Origin: Patescibacterium sp964540895
Lineage (GTDB): Bacteria > Patescibacteriota > Patescibacteriia > Patescibacteriales > Patescibacteriaceae
Assembly: GCA_964540895.1 (NCBI GenBank)
Contig: CAZIOP010000001.1
Coordinates: 310,001 to 374,000, forward strand
Length of the DNA stretch: 64,000 nucleotides
Direction: 5' to 3'
The notes under the pieces were generated by a model. That model saw only the letters and a program-made list of their open reading frames with translations, was not told where the DNA came from and ran no database searches. Shown here in pieces: positions 38,974 to 46,493 of this stretch (within the stretch, counting starts at the first letter, position 1; each line of letters begins with the position of its first letter). The position numbers were made by a program, and so were the translations under genes.

Positions 38974-39891
38974 TTACTTTTTAAGAAAATCGCCAACCAG
39001 TTTGGTGATTTTTTTAATACTCTTTACTTTTACCCATATAATCTCTCTCCCCTGTTTTTCCCAACGTCTAAACCAGGTCATTTGTCGTTTGGCAAACTGG
39101 CCACTAGTAATACTAATTCGTTCTTCCATTTCTTCACGAGAAATTTCTTTCTTCAAGAAGAGTGAAATATACTTATATTCCAAACCAAAGGAAATTAATC
39201 GTTCCCAACTTAAATTTTGCTTATGAAGTCTCTGCACTTCATCTATCATCCCTCCCTCAAGCCTTTCTTCTAACCGCTTCTTGATATTTTTCCTAATTAT
39301 TGGAAGAGAAGTTTCAATCCCTAGAACTAAACTTTGGTATTTAGGCTTAGATTGTCCATGAAAATTAGTATGAGTCTCAGCGCTTTGCTCCATAATATCA
39401 AGATATCTTTCTAGACGTCGTTTATTTTTCAAATCACTCGTATTTAATCGTTGTAGAAACTTAGGATCAACACTTGATATTCTTTCCTGTAAAGCTTGTA
39501 GAGACAAATTATGTGGCAAACTGGAACGAGGTTTTGTATCAGATAATTGATAGCCATCAACTACAGACTGTAGGTATAATCCACTACCTCCAACTAAGAT
39601 AGGTACTTTACCCTTCTTAAGCACCCTATCAATTGCTTGGTAGGCCTTGGTTTGATAACTCTTTAAATCAAATTGTTCTGACGGTTTAACAACATCTATT
39701 AAATGATAGTCCACTTTGTTTCTTCCTGAACCATATTCTATTAAATCTTTTCCAGTACCGATATCCATTCCTTTATATACTTGCCTAGAGTCAGCACTAA
39801 TAATCTCACCATTAAAAAAACGCGCTAGCATAACGGCTAACTTTGTTTTACCTGAGGCGGTTGGGCCAAGAATGACTACAATTTTTTGCAT
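38974..39891 (-). CDS. miaA: tRNA dimethylallyltransferase
   Basis: Adds the isopentenyl group to A37 of tRNAs reading UNN codons. P-loop L-G-P-T-A-S-G-K-T (about 8-16), I-I-S-A-D-S-R-Q-V-Y-K-G-M-D-I-G-T-G-K, V-G-G-S-G-L-Y and F-A-K-R-Q-M-T-W-F-R are all present. 305 residues is normal. It is the last gene after dnaJ on the same strand, with an 18-base gap. Confidence 0.95.
   Translation of the reverse strand: MQKIVVILGPTASGKTKLAVMLARFFNGEIISADSRQVYKGMDIGTGKDLIEYGSGRNKVDYHLIDVVKPSEQFDLKSYQTKAYQAIDRVLKKGKVPILVGGSGLYLQSVVDGYQLSDTKPRSSLPHNLSLQALQERISSVDPKFLQRLNTSDLKNKRRLERYLDIMEQSAETHTNFHGQSKPKYQSLVLGIETSLPIIRKNIKKRLEERLEGGMIDEVQRLHKQNLSWERLISFGLEYKYISLFLKKEISREEMEERISITSGQFAKRQMTWFRRWEKQGREIIWVKVKSIKKITKLVGDFLKK
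38985..39015 (+). terminator. Terminator of the dehydrogenase gene inside the miaA 3' end
   Basis: AAATCGCCAA and TTGGTGATTT (38987-38996 and 39002-39011) pair with one G-T, followed by a T run. It lies within the last codons of the convergent miaA gene. Confidence 0.6.
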
Positions 39892-39909
39892 GGTAAATCT
39901 ATTTTGACA

Positions 39910-40992
39910 TTAGCTATCAAATTCTTCCAATACTTGTTTTTGTTTACGACTTAAATGTGTGGGTGTATCTACAATAACTTCAACATGGTGATCTCCTCTA
40001 CCCTTACCTCGCAAGCTTGGAATACCTTTACCCCGTAGCATAAAAACCTTACCAGATTGCGTACCGGAAGGAATTTTTAAGGTTACCTCTCCATCCACTG
40101 TTTGAATATCAATACTTGTACCTAGAGCTGCTTGAGGGAAACTAATATGAGCTTCAGAATATACTGAAGTGCCAACTCGTTTAAATCTACTGTCAGTTTG
40201 TACTGACATATGTACATATAAATCTCCTGCAGGTGCTCCTTTTTCCCCTGCTTCACCTTGGCCTGTTAAACGAATTGATTCCCCGTTATCTATGCCTGCT
40301 GGAACCTTAATCTTTAGTTCGGTGCTTTCTTTTACTACTCCTCTCCCAGAACATACTTTACAAGGTGTAGTAATCTTTTTGCCTTCACCCTGGCAGGTTG
40401 GACATACCGTCTGCATTTGCATTTGACCAAGAATTGTTCGTTGCATTTGTGTCACTGAACCTCTTCCCTGACAAGTTGGGCAAGTTTCAATTTTAGAGCC
40501 TGGTTCAGCACCATTACCTTGACAATGAGTACACGTAGCTGATTTAGACAATCGAATTACTTTCTCAGAGCCAAAAACTGCTTCAAGAAAAGAAATTTCA
40601 AGTCTGACTTCAATATCACCACCTCGACTTTGTCGTTGTGTTCGTCCTCGTCCACCACCAAAACCAAACATGTCACCAAAGCCACCAAAAATATCACCTA
40701 AGTCATCCATGTTAATATTGAATCCTTGACTACCATTGAAGCCTCCCCAATTGGCTTGTTGACCGCCTCCAGCTTGGCCTGATTCAAAGTTAGAACCAAA
40801 TTGATCATAGCGAGCCCGGCGCTCTTTGTTCCCAAGCACTTGGTATGCTTCATTTAATTCCTTAAATTTAGCTTCATCACCACTGGATTTGTCAGGGTGA
40901 TGTTTATGAGCTTCCTTGCGAAAAGCTTTTTTTATTTCTTCTTCTGAGGCGTTTTTTGAGACACCGAGAATTGAATAGTAGTCTTTAGACAT
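39910..40992 (-). CDS. dnaJ: Chaperone DnaJ
   Basis: Hsp40 co-chaperone of DnaK. The J-domain has H-K-H-H-P-D-K-S, then a Gly/Phe-rich linker, four CxxCxGxG zinc repeats (C-T-H-C-Q-G-N-G, C-P-T-C-Q-G-R-G, C-P-T-C-Q-G-E-G, C-K-V-C-S-G-R-G) and the C-terminal substrate domains. At 360 residues it is full length. It follows dnaK and a DUF3467 gene in the CIRCE-controlled operon. Confidence 0.97.
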   Translation of the reverse strand: MSKDYYSILGVSKNASEEEIKKAFRKEAHKHHPDKSSGDEAKFKELNEAYQVLGNKERRARYDQFGSNFESGQAGGGQQANWGGFNGSQGFNINMDDLGDIFGGFGDMFGFGGGRGRTQRQSRGGDIEVRLEISFLEAVFGSEKVIRLSKSATCTHCQGNGAEPGSKIETCPTCQGRGSVTQMQRTILGQMQMQTVCPTCQGEGKKITTPCKVCSGRGVVKESTELKIKVPAGIDNGESIRLTGQGEAGEKGAPAGDLYVHMSVQTDSRFKRVGTSVYSEAHISFPQAALGTSIDIQTVDGEVTLKIPSGTQSGKVFMLRGKGIPSLRGKGRGDHHVEVIVDTPTHLSRKQKQVLEEFDS

Positions 40993-40994
40993 GA

Positions 40995-41279
40995 TTAGCC
41001 TTTAAAGCCAATTTCTTTTTCATTAGCTTTTGCTTGTTTAACTGTTCCAAACTTTTCTTCGTATTTTTTTAGATTGTCACTCATAGCTGCAATTATTCTC
41101 TTAAAGTGACCAGGTGTGGTCATAATCTTGGAAACAATCTTACCTGAGTTACCAGCAATGTTTCCAAAGATTAATTGAAATTCTTCTTCATTGTGATTAA
41201 GCCAAGCAATATTTGCATACTCACCACCTTGAATAGAGTCATTGATTTGAATTTCTGGACCTTTTGGATTTTCTGACAT
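40995..41279 (-). CDS. DUF3467-family protein
   Basis: The 94-residue protein shows G-G-E-Y-A-N-I-A-W-L-N-H-N-E-E-E-F-Q-L-I-F and V-S-K-I-M-T-T-P-G-H-F-K-R, the DUF3467 pattern. It has no signal or membrane span. It lies between dnaK and dnaJ, two bases from dnaJ, so it belongs to the heat-shock operon and may be a small co-factor of that system (inference). No biochemical role is known to me. Confidence 0.85.
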   Translation of the reverse strand: MSENPKGPEIQINDSIQGGEYANIAWLNHNEEEFQLIFGNIAGNSGKIVSKIMTTPGHFKRIIAAMSDNLKKYEEKFGTVKQAKANEKEIGFKG

Positions 41280-41305
41280 AGAAAAAATTAATAGTTAATA
41301 TAACT

Positions 41306-43228
41306 TTACTTCTTTTCCTCAAATTCACCTTCTACTGGTGCTTCTTTAGGAGCACTGCCATCTCCACCCTCAGGTTGAGTACTTTCACTAGGATTTGCTG
41401 TAGCAGCAGAAGCTGGTGGAGGAGTTTGAGCTGCTTGATACATAGCAGTACCAATACGTTGAGCTACCGCGTTTAACTCTTCCATTGCTTTCTTCATATC
41501 ATCATAGCGATCGCTATCTTTAATATCAGTTAAGGCTTTGAGTTTAGCTTCTAATTCAGTTTTATCTTCAGCTTTCATCTTATCACCAGATTCTTTCAAA
41601 AGCTTATCAGTTTGGAATACTACAGCCTCAACCTGATTTTTCATATCAGCTTGTTCTTTCTTTTTTTTGTCATCTTCAGCGTGCAATTCAGCATCTTGCT
41701 TCATTTTCTCAATTTCTTCTTTGGAAAGACCAGAAGAAGCCGTGATAGTGATATGTTGAGCTTTGTTAGTGGCTTTATCAGTAGCTTTAACATTCAAAAT
41801 ACCATTGGCATCAATATCAAAGGAGACTTCTACCTGAGGAATACCACGAGGTGCTGAAGGAATACCGTCAAGAATGAAACGACCTAAACTCTTGTTGTCA
41901 GAAGCCATGGGACGATCACCTTGAACTACATGAATCTCTACACTAGTTTGATTATCAGCAGCAGTTGAAAAAATTTGTGACTTAGAGGTAGGGATGGTTG
42001 TATTTCTTTCAATCAACGGTGTAGCCACTCCACCCATAGTTTCAATACCTAATGAAAGCGGTGTAACATCAAGTAATAACACATCTCGAATATCACCTTG
42101 CATAACTCCAGCTTGAACAGCAGCGCCTAGAGCTACTACTTCATCAGGGTTAACAGTTAGATTTGGTTCTTTACCAAAAAACTCTTTTACTTTAGCTTGC
42201 ACCAATGGCATACGAGTCATACCACCAACCATAATTACTTCTTGAATATCAGCAGTGGTCATCTTAGCATCAGCCAAAGCCTTTTTAATTGGCTCAATAG
42301 TCTTCTCTACTAAGTCAGCTACTAATGACTCTAATTGAGCACGAGTAATTTTCATAACTAAGTGCTTTGGTCCACTCGTGTCTGTAGTAATAAAAGGTTG
42401 ATTGATTTCAGTTTCAGCTGTGGTTGATAATTCAATCTTGGCTTTTTCAGCTGCTTCTTTGATACGTTGTAAGGCTAAAGTGTCTTTTGACAAATCAATA
42501 CCTTGATCTTTTTTAAACTCATTAATAATCCAGGTGATGACTCGTTGGTCAAAATCTTCACCACCTAAGTGTGTGTCACCGTTAGTAGCTTTTACTTCCA
42601 CTGTATCTTCAGAGATTTCTAAAACTGAAACGTCAAAAGTACCACCACCTAAGTCATACACGGCAATTTTCTGACCTTTCTTTTTGTCAAAGCCATAGGC
42701 TAAAGCAGCCGCAGTTGGTTCATTAATAATACGCTTTACATCTAAGCCAGCAATCTTCCCAGCATCTTTGGTAGCTTGGCGTTGTGAATCATCAAAATAT
42801 GCAGGTACAGTAATAATTGCTTCGGTAATTTTTTCACCTAGCTTGGCCTCAGCATCAGCTTTGAGTTTTGATAAAATCATAGCTGAAATTTCTTGAGGAC
42901 TATATTCCTTATCTTGAAGTTTTACCTTAACACCTTCACCAGCTTGCACAATTTTATATGGCATAGTTTTAAGGTCACGTTGTACTTCTTCATCCTCAAA
43001 GCGACGACCAATTAATCGCTTCACAGCAAACACTGTATTTTCTGGGTTAGTAACAGCTTGACGTTTAGCTGTTAAACCAACTAAACGTTCACCATTTTTA
43101 GAAATAGCTACCACTGAAGGAGTGGTTCGATTCCCTTCAATATTTTCAATAATCTTTGGTTGACCACCTTCCATGATAGCCATGGCACTATTAGTGGTTC
43201 CTAAGTCAATTCCTAGTATTTTAGACAT
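41306..43228 (-). CDS. dnaK: Chaperone DnaK
   Basis: Hsp70. From ATG 43228 the product is 640 residues and starts M-S-K-I-L-G-I-D-L-G-T-T-N-S. Other landmarks are A-V-Y-D-L-G-G-G-T-F-D-V-S, V-M-V-G-G-M-T-R-M-P and the interdomain linker V-L-L-L-D-V-T-P-L-S-L-G. The C-terminal tail is Pro/Ala/Glu-rich and ends F-E-E-K-K. An in-frame ATG at 43255 adds nine residues and overlaps hsp20, so it was rejected. Confidence 0.97.
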   Translation of the reverse strand: MSKILGIDLGTTNSAMAIMEGGQPKIIENIEGNRTTPSVVAISKNGERLVGLTAKRQAVTNPENTVFAVKRLIGRRFEDEEVQRDLKTMPYKIVQAGEGVKVKLQDKEYSPQEISAMILSKLKADAEAKLGEKITEAIITVPAYFDDSQRQATKDAGKIAGLDVKRIINEPTAAALAYGFDKKKGQKIAVYDLGGGTFDVSVLEISEDTVEVKATNGDTHLGGEDFDQRVITWIINEFKKDQGIDLSKDTLALQRIKEAAEKAKIELSTTAETEINQPFITTDTSGPKHLVMKITRAQLESLVADLVEKTIEPIKKALADAKMTTADIQEVIMVGGMTRMPLVQAKVKEFFGKEPNLTVNPDEVVALGAAVQAGVMQGDIRDVLLLDVTPLSLGIETMGGVATPLIERNTTIPTSKSQIFSTAADNQTSVEIHVVQGDRPMASDNKSLGRFILDGIPSAPRGIPQVEVSFDIDANGILNVKATDKATNKAQHITITASSGLSKEEIEKMKQDAELHAEDDKKKKEQADMKNQVEAVVFQTDKLLKESGDKMKAEDKTELEAKLKALTDIKDSDRYDDMKKAMEELNAVAQRIGTAMYQAAQTPPPASAATANPSESTQPEGGDGSAPKEAPVEGEFEEKK

Positions 43229-43238
43229 AATTGTATAA

Positions 43239-43664
43239 TTAATTCTTAGTTTCAATTTTAATTTTATTAGGCTTAGTTTCTGGAGCTTTGGGGATAATAA
43301 TTTTTAACACACCGGCTTCAGAAATTGCTTTGGCATCACTGCCTTGAACATGGGCTGGTAATGGGATACTTCTGTAAAAACTGCCGCGACGGATTTCCTT
43401 TCGATAATAATTCTTTTCTTCAACTTCATTCTGCTTTTCACTCTCACCCTTAATTGACAGTACATCATTTTCAATTGAGATATCAACTTTTGAAGGGTCA
43501 ATTCCAGCCATCTGAGTTTCTACAATTACAGAGTCTTTATCTTCGTACATATCAATGGCGGGCATAAAGTTATCAAGGCTGCGGTTTGATGGGATGATAC
43601 CACCTATGGCTTCATCCATATCATCAAATGAGTTAAAAAGTGGTGTCCATTTTATTAATGACAT
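43239..43664 (-). CDS. Small heat-shock protein (Hsp20/alpha-crystallin)
   Basis: The 141-residue protein has an alpha-crystallin domain: P-A-I-D-M-Y-E-D, V-D-I-S-I-E-N-D-V-L-S-I-K-G and the A-G-V-L-K-I-I-I-P motif (the A-x-x-x-n-G-v-L box). These proteins hold unfolded substrates for DnaK. Placement between grpE and dnaK puts it under the same HrcA control. Confidence 0.93.
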   Translation of the reverse strand: MSLIKWTPLFNSFDDMDEAIGGIIPSNRSLDNFMPAIDMYEDKDSVIVETQMAGIDPSKVDISIENDVLSIKGESEKQNEVEEKNYYRKEIRRGSFYRSIPLPAHVQGSDAKAISEAGVLKIIIPKAPETKPNKIKIETKN

Positions 43665-43710
43665 ATAGGTATAATATAAATGTTAATTAGAAATAGTGTA
43701 TATATCTTGT

Positions 43711-44220
43711 TTATTCAGTAAATTTATACACAGCGACTCGTCCTGGAATTATTACTTTATCATGTAGGTAATATCCACCTTTTAATTCTTCTGCTACTTT
43801 TCCATCTTGATCTTTTTCAGATGTTGATCGATTTTCAACTGCTTCCATTGTAATTGGATCAAATTCTTTGTCCATAGTCATTATTTCTTTTACCCCTGTT
43901 TCCTCCAATAATTTTTTAAACTGCTGAATGATATGAGAGATGCCTATAAACCAGGGTTGTTGTTTGTCTGCTTCAGCATGCTGTAATGAAAGTTTTAAAT
44001 TATCATAGACTGGCAATAGTTCAAGAATTAAAGATTCATTGGCATACAGAATTGTGTCTTTTCGTTCTTTGGTAGTTTGTCGTAATAAATTCTGATAATC
44101 AGCTAAAGCCAATTTATACTTATGATCAAGCTCGTCACAGATTTTTTGTAAATCTTCTGTTTCTGCTTGGTTAGTAACTTCTGGCTCTTCATCAGAAATA
44201 ATAGGTTCGTTGTTAGACAT
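43711..44220 (-). CDS. grpE: Nucleotide exchange factor GrpE
   Basis: The 169-residue protein has an acidic N-terminus, a long helical part (Y-K-L-A-L-A-D-Y-Q-N-L-L-R-Q) and the beta-domain with F-D-P-I-T-M-E-A-V and K-G-G-Y-Y-L-H-D-K-V-I-I-P-G-R-V-A-V. This is the GrpE pattern that releases ADP from DnaK. It follows hrcA by four bases. Confidence 0.93.
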   Translation of the reverse strand: MSNNEPIISDEEPEVTNQAETEDLQKICDELDHKYKLALADYQNLLRQTTKERKDTILYANESLILELLPVYDNLKLSLQHAEADKQQPWFIGISHIIQQFKKLLEETGVKEIMTMDKEFDPITMEAVENRSTSEKDQDGKVAEELKGGYYLHDKVIIPGRVAVYKFTE

Positions 44221-44224
44221 AGAG

Positions 44225-44914
44225 TTAGTTAGTTTCAGTTAATTTTTTGATCAGATAATTGAGTCGGCCTAGATTTTTTTCATAATCCATACGTAGCGGT
44301 CCAATCAAGGCAATTAATCCAATATTATTCTTGCCTTGAAAACGACTGATAATGGTGCCGGAAAAAATACCAAAGGGGCTTTGTTTACCTAATAAAATTC
44401 GTGGTTCAAAATCAATAGTTTCAAACACTTCACTCACAATTTCATCAATACGATCAATGACTGAAGATATATCATAGACAAGATTAGGATGATTAAACTC
44501 TGGTTGCTGGAGTAGGTTTGAAACACCAGTATAGTAAACATGATTTTTGTGAAAGGCCCAGATCACTGCTAGGTTAGACATTTGGGCCAGTTTCTTAGCT
44601 GTTTGCTTAGCCTCAATCTCATCAGTGATATTATCTTCAAGTAAAATTTCCTCTTTTTTGTTTAAAGGCTTCTTTTCTAAAGAGTTAACAAAAAGATTAT
44701 AGGCTTGTTCAGTAGGGATACGTCCAGCAGAAGTATAGGGTTGTGTGATCCAACCTTCGGCCTCTAATTCAGCCATTTCATTCCGAACCGTAGCTGGACT
44801 AAACTCCAAATTATACTTCTCAACCAGGGTATTTGAGGCCACTGGTTGGCCTGAGGCAATATGTTCCTCAATAATTATATTTAATATTAGCCTTTTTCTT
44901 TCATCCATAGACAT
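44225..44914 (-). CDS. hrcA: Heat-inducible transcription repressor HrcA (short form)
   Basis: HrcA binds CIRCE and represses the chaperone operon. The winged-helix N-terminus is clear: R-K-R-L-I-L-N-I-I-I-E-E-H-I, F-S-P-A-T-V-R-N-E-M-A-E-L-E-A-E-G and Q-P-Y-T-S-A-G-R-I-P-T. The C-terminal effector region ends with G-L-I-A-L-I-G-P-L-R-M-D-Y. At 229 residues it is about 110 shorter than typical HrcA, missing most of the inserted dimerisation domain. Two in-frame ATGs (44914, 44908) lie close to the predicted transcript start near 44916, so the mRNA is nearly leaderless. Confidence 0.93.
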   Translation of the reverse strand: MSMDERKRLILNIIIEEHIASGQPVASNTLVEKYNLEFSPATVRNEMAELEAEGWITQPYTSAGRIPTEQAYNLFVNSLEKKPLNKKEEILLEDNITDEIEAKQTAKKLAQMSNLAVIWAFHKNHVYYTGVSNLLQQPEFNHPNLVYDISSVIDRIDEIVSEVFETIDFEPRILLGKQSPFGIFSGTIISRFQGKNNIGLIALIGPLRMDYEKNLGRLNYLIKKLTETN

Positions 44915-44922
44915 ATACTACA

Positions 44923-44952
44923 ATTTTATCAAAATTAGCAATCAAGTGTCAA
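44923..44952 (-). promoter_or_regulatory. Promoter of the heat-shock operon
   Basis: TTGACA (44947-44952), 18-base spacer, TAAAAT (44923-44928) on the minus strand. The -35 lies inside the spacer of the CIRCE element. Confidence 0.75.
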
Positions 44953-44961
44953 GAGTGCTAA
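44935..44961 (-). promoter_or_regulatory. CIRCE operator
   Basis: TTAGCAATC-N9-GAGTGCTAA read on the plus strand. This matches the CIRCE inverted repeat TTAGCACTC-N9-GAGTGCTAA at 17 of 18 positions. It overlaps the promoter of hrcA, so bound HrcA would block RNA polymerase. Confidence 0.95.
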
Positions 44962-44978
44962 ATAGTCTTTATATTACT

Positions 44979-45007
44979 TTGACAAAGTAGGCATTTATAC
45001 CTAAAAT
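44979..45007 (+). promoter_or_regulatory. Promoter for the 45054 gene
   Basis: TTGACA (44979-44984), 17-base spacer, TAAAAT (45002-45007), divergent from the heat-shock promoter and starting 18 bases past the CIRCE element. Leader of about 40 bases. Confidence 0.7.
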
Positions 45008-45053
45008 AGTTTTAATTAGAAGCTGTACATTTTATAATAATAAAAAAACATTA

Positions 45054-45650
45054 ATGAATTTTCGAGAATTTTTAAATCCCGCTTGCTCTATTAAGTATAT
45101 ATCTGGGCAAAGTTTAAAGATATATAAACTACTCAATAAATTAAAAAATGAGTATGAACAGTATATTCCTAAGAATGCTCAACTCTTCCGTTTTATGGTG
45201 TTAAGAATTTTTACAAAGCATACCTTTCGACACAGATTAACTGCAAATCCTGATTATCCTGTTCAATTTAATATTGAGCAAGATTTAGTATATTTCGAGC
45301 ATGAAAATATACTTACTGAAGAAAAAGCTCTTCAGAGAATAAAACAATGGGATGACAAACGACTGCCAGCTGATACAATCAACGATCAGTTTACAGGATT
45401 TCAAATATTAAAAGCTAATGGTAAGTTATCTGTTGGTTATAAAAAATCTTTTTTTCTTTTTTGGACATCGATAGAACCACACTCAAAAATATTTTTAGAA
45501 ATTCCTGGTTACCCCGGAGAAGACGATCAAGTAATTGATCTTTCAGTAAACAAAAAATATATTCGTGACGATAAAGATATGTGCTTCAGACCTGAGGAGT
45601 TTTTATATAACTCAGAGAAGTTTACAATAAAGCCAAGCTTATTTGTATAG
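45054..45650 (+). CDS. Hypothetical 198-residue protein
   Basis: No family recognised. The N-terminal half is helical and basic; the C-terminal half looks beta-rich (G-K-L-S-V-G-Y-K-K-S-F-F-L-F-W, then I-F-L-E-I-P-G-Y-P-G-E-D-D). There is no signal peptide or span. It has a consensus-like promoter close to the CIRCE operator and its own strong terminator. Composition is more AT-rich than the chaperone genes, which fits an accessory gene. Confidence 0.65.
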   Translation: MNFREFLNPACSIKYISGQSLKIYKLLNKLKNEYEQYIPKNAQLFRFMVLRIFTKHTFRHRLTANPDYPVQFNIEQDLVYFEHENILTEEKALQRIKQWDDKRLPADTINDQFTGFQILKANGKLSVGYKKSFFLFWTSIEPHSKIFLEIPGYPGEDDQVIDLSVNKKYIRDDKDMCFRPEEFLYNSEKFTIKPSLFV

Positions 45651-45656
45651 AAATTA

Positions 45657-45690
45657 GAAAACCCATTGTATTAGTACAATGGGTTTTTTC
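45657..45690 (+). terminator. Terminator of the 45054 gene
   Basis: ACCCATTGTA and TACAATGGGT form a perfect 10-base stem with a TTAG loop and flanking A and T runs. Confidence 0.88.
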
Positions 45691-45704
45691 AATCAATAAT
45701 TAAT

Positions 45705-45744
45705 AAAAAACCCTCATTCCATAATGGTGTTATGCTAGAGGGTT
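45705..45744 (-). terminator. Terminator of the 45766 gene
   Basis: AACCCTC (45709-45715) and GAGGGTT (45738-45744) form the stem, with a T run on the minus strand and a 22-base loop. Confidence 0.65.
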
Positions 45745-45765
45745 GAATTAATATACTCTTAGATA

Positions 45766-46413
45766 TTATCTGTTATAGTAGGAAGTAAAATTACCAGTAG
45801 CTATTCTGCCAAACATAGAATATGCTTTTGTTACCGGATTAAGGATAACAATGGCTTCTTCAAATCTGTCTTCAACTAATTTCCCTGAAGTTAACCTAAA
45901 AATTAATTGGTTGTCTTCAGTTAATTTCATAATTTCTAAATATTCAAATTTGTTACCTTTATTTTTTTGAGGTATAGGTAAACTATCAATCTTCCAGACA
46001 AATTTTTGTTTTGAAAGAAGATAGATATTTTTTGGAGCATTGACCCAATCCGTATAAACATAAAAAATATATACACTGTCAGAAACAAAACCGCCATGTA
46101 AAGGAAGATTGTATTTACTACCAAAATTCTCTACCCACGGAAATCTTAAGATATCGTTACCTTGGTAACTAAGAATAGTTCTACTTTCCTTTACAGCCAA
46201 AAAATCTTCTCCATGATATAGGATTGAATCTTTGGTTTGAAAACCTTCAGGCCACGTAAAAGTATGCTCCGGTTGGTATAAGGATAGAAATTGTTTTCCT
46301 TGACCATACACTTTTGTTAAGGTATCAAATGTTTCAGGACAAGACAGCTGAGTATACCCCGTGTTAGTAAATATACAGATCAAATAAAATAAAATACTGG
46401 ATGAAATTTTCAT
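45766..46413 (-). CDS. Hypothetical secreted 215-residue protein
   Basis: A signal peptide (about 1-20, ending near G-Y-T-Q) precedes a beta-rich domain without a motif I can name. Repeating short strands (for example D-S-V-Y-I-F-Y-V-Y-T-D-W and K-N-I-Y-L-L-S-K-Q-K-F-V-W) suggest a propeller or sandwich. The AAGGAG site five bases before the ATG is a strong SD, unlike the core genes. Its style recalls Bacteroidota exported proteins, so transfer is possible, but this is a guess. It has its own terminator. Confidence 0.65.
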   Translation of the reverse strand: MKISSSILFYLICIFTNTGYTQLSCPETFDTLTKVYGQGKQFLSLYQPEHTFTWPEGFQTKDSILYHGEDFLAVKESRTILSYQGNDILRFPWVENFGSKYNLPLHGGFVSDSVYIFYVYTDWVNAPKNIYLLSKQKFVWKIDSLPIPQKNKGNKFEYLEIMKLTEDNQLIFRLTSGKLVEDRFEEAIVILNPVTKAYSMFGRIATGNFTSYYNR

Positions 46414-46418
46414 TACTT

Positions 46419-46424
46419 CTCCTT
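46419..46424 (-). promoter_or_regulatory. Shine-Dalgarno site of the 45766 gene
   Basis: AAGGAG on the minus strand, five bases before the ATG at 46413. Confidence 0.7.
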
Positions 46425-46493
46425 CTTTTTTATTATTTTAATGTTCAAAAAAATTTGTTATGTATCCAATTACAGCACGAAAGCAGCAAAAAA

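Noticed and set aside
44745..44990. 81-codon plus-strand ORF opposite hrcA
   Set aside because: It covers the CIRCE operator and promoter; it is a shadow of hrcA.
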